A stretch of 64,000 bases of DNA. Origin: Asterias rubens. Taxonomy: Eukaryota; Echinodermata; Asteroidea; Forcipulatida; Asteriidae. The notes beneath the pieces are model-generated. The model had not been told where the DNA came from. It was given only the letters and a program-made list of their open reading frames with translations, and ran no database searches. The stretch covers positions 12,160,146 to 12,224,145 of the forward strand of contig NC_047076.1 in assembly GCF_902459465.1 (NCBI RefSeq). The letters run 5' to 3'. Of the stretch, positions 43,577-54,400 are shown piece after piece (the stretch's first letter is position 1; the number at the start of each line of letters is the position of its first letter). The translations under genes were made by a program, and so were the position numbers.

Positions 43577-43966
43577 TTAAAGGCAGTGGACACTATTGGT
43601 AATTGTCAAAGACTAGCCTTCACAGTTGGTGTATCTCAACATATGCATAAAATAACAAACCTGTGAAAATTTGAGCTCAATCGGTCATCAAAGTTGCGAG
43701 ATAATAATGAAAGAAAAACAACCCTTGTCACACGAAGTTGTGTGCGTTTAAGATGGTTGATTTCGAGACCTCAAGTTCTAAATCTGAGGTCTCGAAATCA
43801 AATTCGTGGAAAATTACTTCTTTCTCGAAAACTATGGCACTTCAGAGGGAGCCGTTTCTCACAATGTTTTATACCATCAACCTCTCCTCATCACTTGTCA
43901 CCAAGAAAGGTTTTATGCAAATAATTATGTTGAGTAATTACCAATAGTGTCCACTGCCTTTTACAG
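43577..43966 (+). mobile_element. Rep1 MITE, full length
   Basis: Ends AAAGGCAGTGGACACTATTG and ACCAATAGTGTCCACTGCC, intact central hairpin. TTAA is present only on the left. Confidence 0.88.
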
Positions 43967-44584
43967 AAATCCTCCACCGTGACAAAATTCGCCTCCTTCC
44001 GTTCTGAAATGCCAACCGAGTAATCCCATAACCTTGAATTTGTATTATATCACAACAGGCTTCCTCTTGTGATTAATTGTTCATTGTAAAAAAACTCGAT
44101 GGAAAAAGAGTATCACTTACTAGACAACTGTAGAGGTTGTCTGTGTTCGAGAACAAAAATGTCAGAAGAAGTGTATGACAAGACGGTGAACATCACAATA
44201 CAAACAAAGCCATCTATAGAACAACCATCGGTTTGGCCTCGCAACCAGTTTTGTTATTATTTTGAAAATATTTTTTAAACTTTTTTTTTTTCTTTTTTTT
44301 TTTTTTTCTACACTTTAAAAAAAAAAGGGCGCTATTAAAATTTGACGTTATTGTTTTCAAAGATGTACATGCGCTTTTTCTAATATTTTCGTAAACCGGA
44401 AACATTATTACCCGAACTCCATTTCATTTCTAAAACAGAGTTAAAATTACCGCATTTGAAAAAGAAAAATATAGGCCGGAAGTATGCCTAAAGGTCAACC
44501 ATGGGTCAAATCTTCTACACAAGATCCTTCAAATTATGTCAATTTTTAGTAAAAACAAATCCATATTCCATATATCCATAGTCA

Positions 44585-44670
44585 TTATGAAATCAGCAGT
44601 TAGCTTGGGATTCAAACTCACAGCCTTAAACAATTTTTACAAGTTATGCAGTCTAACCACTGGACCACGG
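44585..44670 (-). repeat. tRNA-like SINE head
   Basis: On the minus strand CGTGGTCCAGTGGTTAGACT and GTGAGTTTGAATCCCAAGC look like A and B boxes. The segment between them is too long and unpaired for a real tRNA. Confidence 0.5.
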
Positions 44671-44832
44671 TAAAAACAGGAACAATTTTATTTTTTATTT
44701 TTATTTTAATTCTTCGGACAAAAAAAAAGGCAAAACAATCTTCATACTTTAAATACAGGTGGCTCAAGTTAATTTGAGGAAGCACGACTTTACTGTTTAT
44801 TCAAGTTTAATAGGGCAATTTTGTGTACTCAC

Positions 44833-45180
44833 CAAGTTCACTGTATGCCCTGCTTGACTTTAGACCACCACCATCTAGCAGGACGTGGCCGACATCCAGT
44901 GGGGCCTCAGCAGTCATTTTACGGTACAGCGGTTGCAGTGCAGACTAGCCGCCGTCAATGGATCCATGGACATTTAAAAAAAAAACTGACGGTGGCAAAT
45001 AATGTTCTATAGACAAACTTTCCGGGTTTAACATGATGAGACCGTAAACTAGAAGAGTTTTCCTTGCTCACACTTATATAGTTCATGACAGCTTGAAGCT
45101 TACTAGGCCCAAAGACCTGCCAAAACCGACGAAATTGCGGGCGACGTGGACAATTTAAAACTTCCGCCATTTTGAAACGC
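44833..45180 (-). CDS. Candidate 5' end of an unidentified gene
   Basis: On the minus strand an ATG in good context (CAAAATGGCGGAAG, 45175-45162, which is also a YY1-type motif next to an ETS-type CTTCCG) opens a frame beginning MAEVLNCPRRPQFRRFW. Further on, a second segment after acceptor-like GGCGGCTAG reads SALQPLYRKMTAEAPLDVG and ends at a strong donor CTTG-GTGAGTAC (44833/44832). The two can be joined through a donor-like GTGAGC near 45071 or the second ATG (44919) may be the true start. I do not recognise the protein and found no downstream exon, so this is a weak call. Confidence 0.25.
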
Positions 45181-45189
45181 ACATGGTTA

Positions 45190-46210
45190 GGTTCGCTGTA
45201 ACACTTCCAACATTTAGTTTTGTTTTTACAACATGGTAAAACATTTATAATACGAAGATTGCGAATAATAATTTAATAGTCAACGTGTATTTTCTATGAT
45301 GCATTTACCACGTCCAAAAGTGAAATGATGTATTTTTAAAGATTTATAGTTTCGTAGTTATTGAACGAGGAGCCTTCGCTAAATCATTGGGCGCGATCTT
45401 ATCCGTTACTTTTTAACGCTGTATCCAATCACCACAGTTGGACTTTTCCCCATATTTATCTAGGGTCTTTTTTTGGAGGTTGTCGGGGGTCAGCTGTCAG
45501 TTGAAGTATTTAATCAAATTTCGGCTTATGATACATTTTTACCAAAGAAGTTGGTAGTGATCGAATGCATCGTGGGAATTCAAAACGGCAACCGGCAGTT
45601 TTTGTAGTTGTCTTTCACGCAGTATTAAGGGTTAATCGGCCACAATCAAGTGTTCTATCAATGGGGTAGTTCAGCAGGATAATTTCCTACAAGCCAATAG
45701 CCTATCATCGGTCCCCCTCCCCCACCCAAAAAGCCCGGTCCTGCTTGGGGGATAGAATATAAAATAATGAGATTCTTTACGATTCGAAGAACCTTATTTT
45801 GTTATGACAATCGACCTTTCTCTCTGTCTTGTTGCTTTCATCGGATCAATGTGCATTAGGTTAGTAAATGTATTGATCAGAGGTGTCAATATAGCCCCCA
45901 TAAATTGGGCCAATCCACTTCTGTATCCTTGGCCCTCTAGCACCATTGAAATTCCAATGCTTTGCCCGCTGTAATTTTTAATCCGGTTCGTTCTTGATCC
46001 CAAAACGTGCCAATCGAATGCTACGCTTGTAGATAGCCGGCCCTACTCCTGAAATCTGTTAGGGAGTTTGTTTCATATTTTTATATAAAATAGAACCGGC
46101 GACGCAGTGTTCCAAGTTGCTAATAATATGTGAACAAAATTAATGCATACTCGCCACTCGAAAACCCTTTGCGATGTTGGGGTAGTCTCATCCAAATATT
46201 GAAATAAATT
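45190..46210. other. No gene seen; possible promoter flank
   Basis: A TCCAATCACC (CCAAT type) at about 45423 may belong to the candidate gene on the left. No repeat copies or coding features recognised. Confidence 0.35.
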
Positions 46211-46214
46211 TAGT

Positions 46215-46430
46215 TTTGATAATGTTAAACTTGCATCAGGACGGGTAAAGAATTTTCATTTTTTGTTTTACCCATATGTTACACCGATGTGTGATGGCAC
46301 TTTATACTATTCAGTACTTTCCCGAGTCCTGTGAAAAAATATCACAGGCATATTACTCGGGTGGGATTCGAACCCACGACCTTTACGATTCTAGAGCAGT
46401 GTCTTACCAACTAGACTATTGAAATATCTG
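46215..46430 (-). repeat. tRNA-derived SINE (type B), best copy
   Basis: On the minus strand: AGTCTAGTTGGTAAGACACT (A box region), GTCGTGGGTTCGAATCCCAC (B box region), then TAATATGCCTGTGATATTTT, CTCGGGAAAGTACTG and CACATCGGTGTAACATATGG. The two copies at the left edge of the window are the same family. Confidence 0.7.
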
Positions 46431-46739
46431 TTTGACACACATGTTTTCCAGGTTTTATTACTGAGCAAATCTTGTTTATTTCAACATTCATGCTCATGGT
46501 TTACACTCATGTTGATCTGATTAAAGAGCAAGGTCTAACAATGACATCAAATCGATGTTGCCATCTAAAAATATAATGTTCATTTCCTCGAAACATTATT
46601 TTGTCAATCTCTAAATCCAACAGAGTTGTAAACAAACGATGTTACCGGCAGCTTATCGACCCGACAGCCACGAGTCTCAACAAAATTAGGTGAAGTTTGC
46701 GGTAGCACCATGTGAACATATTTTTAGAGTAGTGTAGGC

Positions 46740-46976
46740 TCTGAAAATAACTGGGTCAAGCACAGAAATTGACTTAGCATGAAATTTCTGCCTCGATAAA
46801 AACAGGATTACCATCGAAATCTCCACATGATTTTCAGGATGAGCAAACATCAGCTGAATACCTGTATCAAGCAATATGCAACATATTGACAATTTCTTGG
46901 TAATCCTGTTTTTATCAAGGAAGAAATTTCATGCTAAGCAAATTGTTGTGCTTAGCAGCTCTATGAAATTGGGCCC
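46740..46976. mobile_element. Rep2 MITE copy
   Basis: The right end TGTGCTTAGCAGCTCTATGA then AATTGGGCCC is clear; the inside is a hairpin made from ATTTCTGCCTCGATAAAAAC and its complement. The left end is eroded. Confidence 0.6.
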
Positions 46977-47330
46977 TGGTGGTTGACAAGTCAACGTTTC
47001 GATCAGGATGCTCCGATTGTCTTCAGGAGAATGTTGGACTCTGTAGCTGGATGTGTTGGTTCTGACAAGGACCGGTGGTTGATAAAACTCAATGTTTCGA
47101 CCAGCAAGCGCTGATTACCTTCATGAGAATATGCTGGGCACTATTGGTGCGGCAGAAGAAACATAGCCGAGCATTCTCCTGAATACGAGCAGAGTATCAT
47201 AATCAAACATTGAGTTGTCAACCACCGGTTCTTTTCAGAACCAACGCTTCTCAAAAGAGATTTACACACGGTGCTACCAGAAACTTGTACATGCTATACT
47301 TCCACAATGCAAAGTATCAAATCCTATTCA
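46977..47330. repeat. Penelope-like terminal fragments in both orientations
   Basis: Two minus-oriented units (GTTGACAAGTCAACGTTTCG; GTTGATAAAACTCAATGTTT) are followed by a plus-oriented one (ATCAAACATTGAGTTGTCAA, ACCACCGGTTCTTTTCAGAA, GTGCTACCAGAAAC), giving an inverted arrangement. Confidence 0.55.
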
Positions 47331-47513
47331 AAAAACGTGTTACCCAATTATTCAACTGAACCTTTTAATGGTGAACTTTATTGTAACTTTCTTCATAATT
47401 GTTGTCATAAATCAGAATTACGTTGACAAAAACAAACAATTAACATTTAAAACGGGCATTTATAGCCGATGTTTAATGATATCACATAAAATATATCACA
47501 TATATATAAAGTG

Positions 47514-47660
47514 ATGGCACCCCCGAACAAAGATATTGACAAAATAGGGACACCGCCAATATAGGGCTAGATAGCTCAGTTGGTAGAGCGCCGGCACGTT
47601 AATCCGGAGGTCGTTGGTTCGAATCCCACTCTAGTCAATTCTTTGTTCAACCCCAAAAAT
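47514..47660 (+). mobile_element. tRNA-derived SINE (type C) with a perfect 15-bp target duplication
   Basis: The identical CATATATATAAAGTG at 47499-47513 and 47661-47675 bounds a 147-bp insert. The insert holds a tRNA-like core (47565-47636) between inverted CGAACAAAGAT-type (about 47525) and TCTTTGTTC (about 47639) words, and ends CCCCAAAAAT. A diverged second copy is at about 54420-54585. Confidence 0.85.
47565..47636 (+). tRNA. tRNA-like core of the SINE (Asn-like GTT anticodon), probably not functional
   Basis: The 72 bases form a full cloverleaf: 7-bp acceptor stem GGCTAGA/TCTAGTC, D arm GCTC/GAGC, anticodon arm CCGGC/TCCGG and T arm. The anticodon loop ACGTTAA puts GTT at 34-36, but base 33 is C rather than the invariant T, the 31-39 pair is a mismatch and the T stem has a T-C mismatch. 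A box TAGCTCAGTTGG and B box GGTTCGAATCC are intact, so it can serve as a polymerase III promoter for the SINE. Confidence 0.55.
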
Positions 47661-47812
47661 CATATATATAAAGTGCGCATAATTATGTAGATTACATCTA
47701 CATTGAACACAGTTTTGCTTTCTTTTATATTTATGTTTAAGTATCTTTTTTTAAGGAAACATGATAAAAAGATTGCAATAATATGTACAACTGTACAATT
47801 TTTTAGGTTATT

Positions 47813-48186
47813 TAAAGACAGCGGACACTATTGGAAAAATGTCAAAGACCAGTCTTCTCACTTGGTGCATCTCAACAATGCATAAAACAACAAACCTATG
47901 AAAATTTGAGCTCAATCAGTCGAGATAATAATGAAAGAAAAAACACCCTTGTCACACGAAGTTGTGTGCTTTCAGATGCTTGACTTCGAGACCTCAAGTT
48001 CTAAACTCGAGGTCTCAAAATCAAATTCGTGGAAAGTTACTTCTTTCTCGAAAACTACGTCACTTCAGAGGGAGCCGTTCCTCACGATATTTTATACCAT
48101 TAACCTGTCCCCATTACTCGTCACCAAGTAAGGTTTTATGCTAATAATTATTTTGAGTAGTTACCAATAGTGTCCACTGCCTTAAC
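47813..48186 (+). mobile_element. Rep1 MITE, full length, downstream of the channel gene
   Basis: Ends AAAGACAGCGGACACTATTG and ACCAATAGTGTCCACTGCC. Its right border lies 82 bp past the channel stop codon, so it is probably part of that gene's 3' untranslated region, in antisense. Confidence 0.85.
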
Positions 48187-48267
48187 ATAGGCTGGAGGAG
48201 GAGGATCAAAAGAGGGCGCTATCAGAAGAAGTTTGTTCACAGTTTCCAATATCCTACCACACAAGCA

Positions 48268-48426
48268 TTAGTCCCAATCGGAGTCCCAATGACGTCTTGT
48301 AAACCACACACAACACTTGGTACGTATCAAGTAGATGATCAACTCAAACACTTCCAGTATTGTGAGGAAAGAGAAGCCGATGTAAAGTCCGATTGTTCCT
48401 CCCACGTCACCGAAGAGACTTGTGCC
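48268..48426 (-). CDS. Channel exon 14: TM2 and short C-tail
   Basis: Phase 0, 52 residues. GTSLFGDVGGTIGLYIGFSF holds the pore segment, with GFS at the selectivity-filter position (G/S-x-S in the family). A 22-residue cytosolic tail ends ...WDSDWD. Confidence 0.93.
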   Translation of the reverse strand, partial: GTSLFGDVGGTIGLYIGFSFLTILEVFELIIYLIRTKCCVWFTRRHWDSDWD

Positions 48427-51400
48427 CTGAAAGAACAGAGAACACAAAAAAATATGAATAATATTGAACATTTCTAGTGCGTTTCTAGTATCAACAAAAA
48501 GTTCCTTCAACCCAGCTACGATCTTCCACATCCTCTCACCTTCAACTGATGCCTGGTCCTCATGTGAAAACACGCTACGGTGACAGAGCTTTCTCTATTG
48601 CAGCTCCCAAATTATGGAACACTCTCCCTCCCAAAGTTCAAAATGCTTCTTCCTTACAGACATTTAAAATGATGTTGAAAACTCACTCGTTCAAATCTTT
48701 GTAGGTACCCCATTCTGCAGCTTGTTGTTATCTGTTAATTGTGTTTATTTGTCATGTTTATTCTGCCTTTGTTATGCTTATTTTGTTTATACATGTATAT
48801 TGCTCTTTGTGTTTTGGTGCTGTTCCCCTGGTTTACTATAGTCTTCACCAGGACACCAGCACCATGCGCTTAGAAACGTAGTACTAAGCGCGGTATAAAT
48901 TTGTATTATTATTATTATTGTTATTCAAAACAAGAGCTATGGATTATACTAAAATGTACTTACAGAGTAAGCTTCGATTTCTCGCGTTTCTTGATAATTC
49001 AGTTCTTCATAGAACACCTTGAGTCGTACCAGGTTTCGGCTGCACATAATAAGACAAGATTGTTAATCATAATATACCATTATTGACTGGCAATTTGGTA
49101 ACTAGTGAATGTTTATTTCCCCCGAGGGACTTTGAGTGCCCATAAGAGGGACCCTCTTCTGGTCACTCCCAGGCCCAAGTGGGAATAGACGCACACTAGT
49201 TACCGAATTATTATGCCAGTCAATATGTGTTTTATGACACACCTCGGTCTTAAATGTGAAATAAGAACAGAAATTTGGAGAAGAGAGGAGTTATGTAGTT
49301 GCTGTTCCTGGTTCAAGTCAAGAGAGGGCGCTGTAACCAAGCACTATAGACCTTTTCGCAAATACCATTGCGCAAGCGCAAACTGTTTAATGAGGTGCAT
49401 GCTGGTCTAGCTAGTACCCAAATTTGATAGTTAGCTAGACCACCATGCGCCTCATTCCACGTCTATTGTGCGCGTACCGAGTATTTGCGATAAGGTCTAT
49501 TTTTAAAGACTAGTGCCCGCCCGAGTACTACATGTTTTCCCGCAAAACACGCGCGCAGATCACTAGACTATTATAGTTCATCCCACGTGACCGTGTCAAA
49601 CCAGAATACAGAACAAGCAAGAGGCGTGTTACAATTCCAAATAGTTCCAATTAAAAAATTAAACTGTTTGTAAAATTATAATCCTTTTTAAGGTGTATCA
49701 TTGACGAGAGAAGATTGTTAGGCTGAAATGAATAGCAGTAGTTTTATGTTTAAACAAAGAAATATTGCTCCCAATTTGTCTATGTTCACAAAATAAATAA
49801 ATGACAATGACATTCCCATAAATTCCAAAGGGATATACAACTCAAAAAAATTCACAGTGTAGATTTACAGACCCTACTAACAGCCTATTATTACCTTATA
49901 TCACTTGCTGATCTGATCTTCTTTGTTCTTTCGTTGATAAAATGAATGTTCCGCAAAAGATGCGGCTGAAAAAAATTAAGCAAAGAGAAAAAACAAAATA
50001 AGTATGCAGTGATGACTTTTGACCAAAGGGAAGTTCCTGAAAAATTTCCCGTGGGTCTCGACCCAGAACCTCCCAATCGCTACAATTCAGGGCACTATTT
50101 CATGGCTCTGCTTCCCGAAGCAAAGAATCAAAACTTGTGGAAGCAGGGAATTCTGCGCTTATGTCAAGCGTATTTAATGGGTAAGCAGGAAATTTTGGTT
50201 TGTGCCCGTGCATTCTTCACGCTACTAGGCATTTTTCGCTTACACAGCTAGCGCAAAGAATGGTGATTGTAAGCGCAGAATGTGGTAGAGCCATTGAATA
50301 AGCTATTTGCGAGTTAGATTTGATTAGTGTCTGGTACAATGACTTGCTTAGTCACAATGTACCGCTTACATTTGAATTCCTCAGACTATAGACGATGTGA
50401 CCTCTGACGTCACGCGAAAGCCATAACATGATTCGCGCGCACACCGCCAGGCAAAACCTTTTTGTTTTGGCAGCCAGCTAGAAAGTATATGCAATCTTAC
50501 CATGACTACGTGTCTTTTTGCCCGGTGAAACATGACGTATACAGTGTTTTTTCAACAGAGGGCGGTTTAAATGTAAACATAGGTCACAGCGTCTATAGAG
50601 ACAGTTGTTATGTCACATGATTCGGGGCAAGCTTTTGTATCGCTACCTCCAGATGAGCAGACCCTGGTACCATCGTGCCATACAATCCATTCAGAATTGT
50701 GTTTGGGTGTTCACCGTCTCTTACATAACTACGCAAAAGCTTGCCCCGAATCATGTGACATAGCAACTGTCTCTAAAGTATGATGAATTCAAACGTAAGT
50801 GGTGACTTGTGATGAAGCAAGTCATTGTACCAAACAATATGCAAATCTAACAGAAAGTTAACAGACTCATCTCCAGAAATCCCAAACTATAGGTTTAGAG
50901 TTCGACACCATGTGGACTACTTTTTTCCTTGACTTCTTTCAAGAGAAGTTGAAGGCTTGGAGGAGAATTTGATAAAAGTCAACTTTTTGAGATTTTAAGC
51001 TTACCCTAAAAGCTTCTGATGGCCATGCTGACTGTGACACAGAGTACTCAAACAGACGATCTCTGTAAAAAAATAATTACAGTTCTGAAAAGAACTGTCC
51101 TGCTTTTTAACTAATACCTGGGCAGAAGGTATAGAAAATTGCCTGGGACTACTATTTAAAGACACTGGACACTATTGGTTATTGTGAGAGACCAGTCTTC
51201 TCACTCGGTGTATCTCATAGTATGCATAAAATAAAAGACCTGTGAGAATTTTAGCTCAATCGGTCGTCGAAGTTTCAAGATTATAATGAAAGAAAAGACA
51301 CCCCTGTCACACGAAGTTGTGTGCTTTCAGATGCTTGATTTTGAGACCTCAAATTCTAAATCTGAGGTCTCGAAATCAGATTCATGGAAAACTATTTCTT

Positions 51401-54400
51401 TCTTGAAAACTAGGTCACTTCAGAGGGAGCTGTTTCTCACAATGCTTTATACTATCAACCTCTCCCCATTACTTGTTACTAAGTAAGGTTTTATGCTAAT
51501 AATTATTTTAGTATTTACCAAGTGTTCACTGCCTTTAAGCTTCTAGGATCGTTTTTAACTGCACTACTGCGGAGTGAGTTTTTAAATTGGTCTGAAATCT
51601 TTTTGTATCTGTTCATAATGTACTACTTACTCGCACTGCGTTTCACAGGAACAATTCAGTAGGTAGTGGACATGGAGAAAGTATATCATCTGCTTGCATA
51701 GATCTAGAAAGAAAAGAATCAAATATTAAGATCAATTAAAGCCATTGGACACTTGTGGTAAACAGTATTGTCCAAGGCCCACACTTCGTGTATCACAACT
51801 TATATATAAAATAACAAACCTGTGAAAATTTAGGCTCAATCGGTCATCAGAGTTGGGAGAAAATAACAGGAAAACCTTTTTGAATTAAAAACATGGAAGG
51901 GTTTTGACGTCTAAAAGAGTTAGGAGCGACTGGACACGCTAAAATTTGAAAGGTCAACTGTTGCAGTCACTCGGAACGATTCATGAGCGCCTTGGTTTCA
52001 AGTCGATCTGGTCATTAGCAAAGCCTATGTAATTGATATTAAGTTTGCCTGTCTGAAAGAAGCTTTCTCCAGAAGACGATCAGAGCATACTGATCGAAAC
52101 GTCGAGTTGAAACCAACGGTAATTTTCAGAACCACCCCAACTCATCAGAGATAGTCATTACATGTGTTACCGCAAACCTTTCTATATCGTATTTCCACCA
52201 TGCAAAGTTTCAAATCCTACTTGTCTGAAACTAACATTTATTTGGGGCGACCTAGAGTCACTCCTAATTATTTTGGCAAGCCTGTCTGAAATGGGTGTTA
52301 CCTTTCAAATCTTTACTTGTCTGAAACTAAAATTTATTTGGGGCGACCTAGAGTCACTCCTTATTATTTTGGCAAGCCTGTCTGAAATGGGTGTTACCTT
52401 GCTCCGTATCCAGAAGTTTACATCGATCCCCGTCTAGTTCCATGGACGCGGCACAGTTGCAGATTTCTTTGACTTTCTGTAGGTAGCAGACTTGCAAACA
52501 ACGCTTCAAGAAACAAAATAATAACAAATTCTTATATAGCGCATTTCACAATAAACCGTATCAATGCGCTTTACATTAGTCCCCTGGTCATAGGGCCAAT
52601 AAACATCCCTTTAATCTTTCTCAGCTCCCATTAGGGAGTATACAGCCCTGAGCTGCCGTGGCGCTCCGAAAGCTTGTCATTCACAATATCAACCTCTACC
52701 CTCGCAGGTACCCATTTATACCCCTGTGTGAAGAGAAGCAATTAAAGTAAAGTATCTTGCTCAAGGACACAAGTGTCACGACCGGGATTCGAACCCACAC
52801 TCCGGTGAATCAGCACCAGAACTTGAATTCGATGCTCTTAACCACTCGGCCATGACACTCTACTAAAACAAAAACAATTGGGTTTAAATTCTCTCTTGAT
52901 GATAATATTTTAAGAATAGTGCATTCATGTTTACCGCTCATTAGGTAAGGATGATCAGTAACTGCGCAGTGGCTGGGTAAGAGTTCAGAATGCAAAGTCT
53001 GGCAACAGACTAGTGCCCAATTTCATTGCTCTTATTGACCCCTTGCACGCGCGTCACAAGCAGCGACTGATGCCACGCTCACCATGTTGGTGGGCAGTTA
53101 GGTTTATGTGTATTAACGCCGCGTCGCCTAAAATGCGCACTTCACTGCATAACGCACAGCATACTCTATGCATAGAGTTATTATATGAAAACGCACAGTG
53201 AAATTGCCCACCAGTATGGCGCATTCAAGATTTTTCTGATGATGACGTCAGGTGAAACGGGTCAATACTGCCAAACTCTGCGCTTACTGTCACTATTCTC
53301 CACTTACTGTGTAAGCTTAAAATTTCTTTGGTAGCAGTCTGAGTGAAGAATGCCGTGGAGTACTCCTGCGCAAGAACACTAATTCCCTGCTTACCAAGGT
53401 CCAATTTCATAGAGCTGATTAAAGGAACACGTTGAGCCCTGTCGTGACCAAGATAACACAGACTCCTCTTAAAGCCAGTTTATAGTCGGTCGTGCGACGG
53501 TCGCGCGACGTAAATCTTGCGCGCAATCCTAAGACTGAGGCCTAAAAAAACGTGTCTTTTTATGATCGCGCGTCACGATTTCCAACGCCCGACCATCGCG
53601 CGACCGACTATAACTCGGCCTTTAGGCTGTGTCCGAATTGCCCGCTGCCGCTTCGCCTACGGCTAGCCTTCTGTGACATCATGCATTGAAGTATAGGACT
53701 TCCTTAGCAACACCTTTAGCAACAGCCGTAGCCGTAGCCATAGCCGCTACTTCGAACACGGGCCCACATAGAGCAAGTTCGAGTGCGCACATTTAGTCCA
53801 CAAGTGGTTGGCCACAGACTAGCAACGCACATGCGCAGTGACGTACTGACCCGAACGACTCGTTTGGTAGTCTAGTCAACCTTCCACCTTTTCGATAAAG
53901 CGTCACTGGTTCCCCTCAGCGCTTAACACATGTTAGAATGGAACATGCTGTTGGGACCAGTGAATAAACCATGGGCTCGAGGCTGGTTCCAAATGGTCGA
54001 CCACAGTAGTCAACCAATGGTCGACCAGCCTGGGTTTGAGTCAAAATGGTCAACCTTTAGTTAACCATTGTGCACACTCAACGAGCTCAGTACCTGTCTA
54101 TTGTAGCTTGTGGTCTCTATTTTCACAATCTTCCCATCCACGATCTCTGAAACTGTAGCATTTGGTACTTGGCATTCTCCATACGGCAACGGTTTGCGAC
54201 TGATCACGTTCTGTGTAAAAAAAAAATATACTGTAACTTTTACAAGGGTACTACTAGAACATGTAGCCCTATCTAGTCCTATACGGCAGTTGCCTGATTT
54301 TGTCAATACCTTTGTTCGTGGGAAGCCATACAACCGTTAACCGTCCTGTAGCCAGTGATCATATCCAAGTTTACGATAACCTGGGAAGCGGCAGTTAGTC

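Noticed and set aside
47565-47636. A functional asparagine tRNA gene
   Set aside because: C33 instead of T33, two stem mismatches, and the core sits inside a 147-bp SINE with target duplications.
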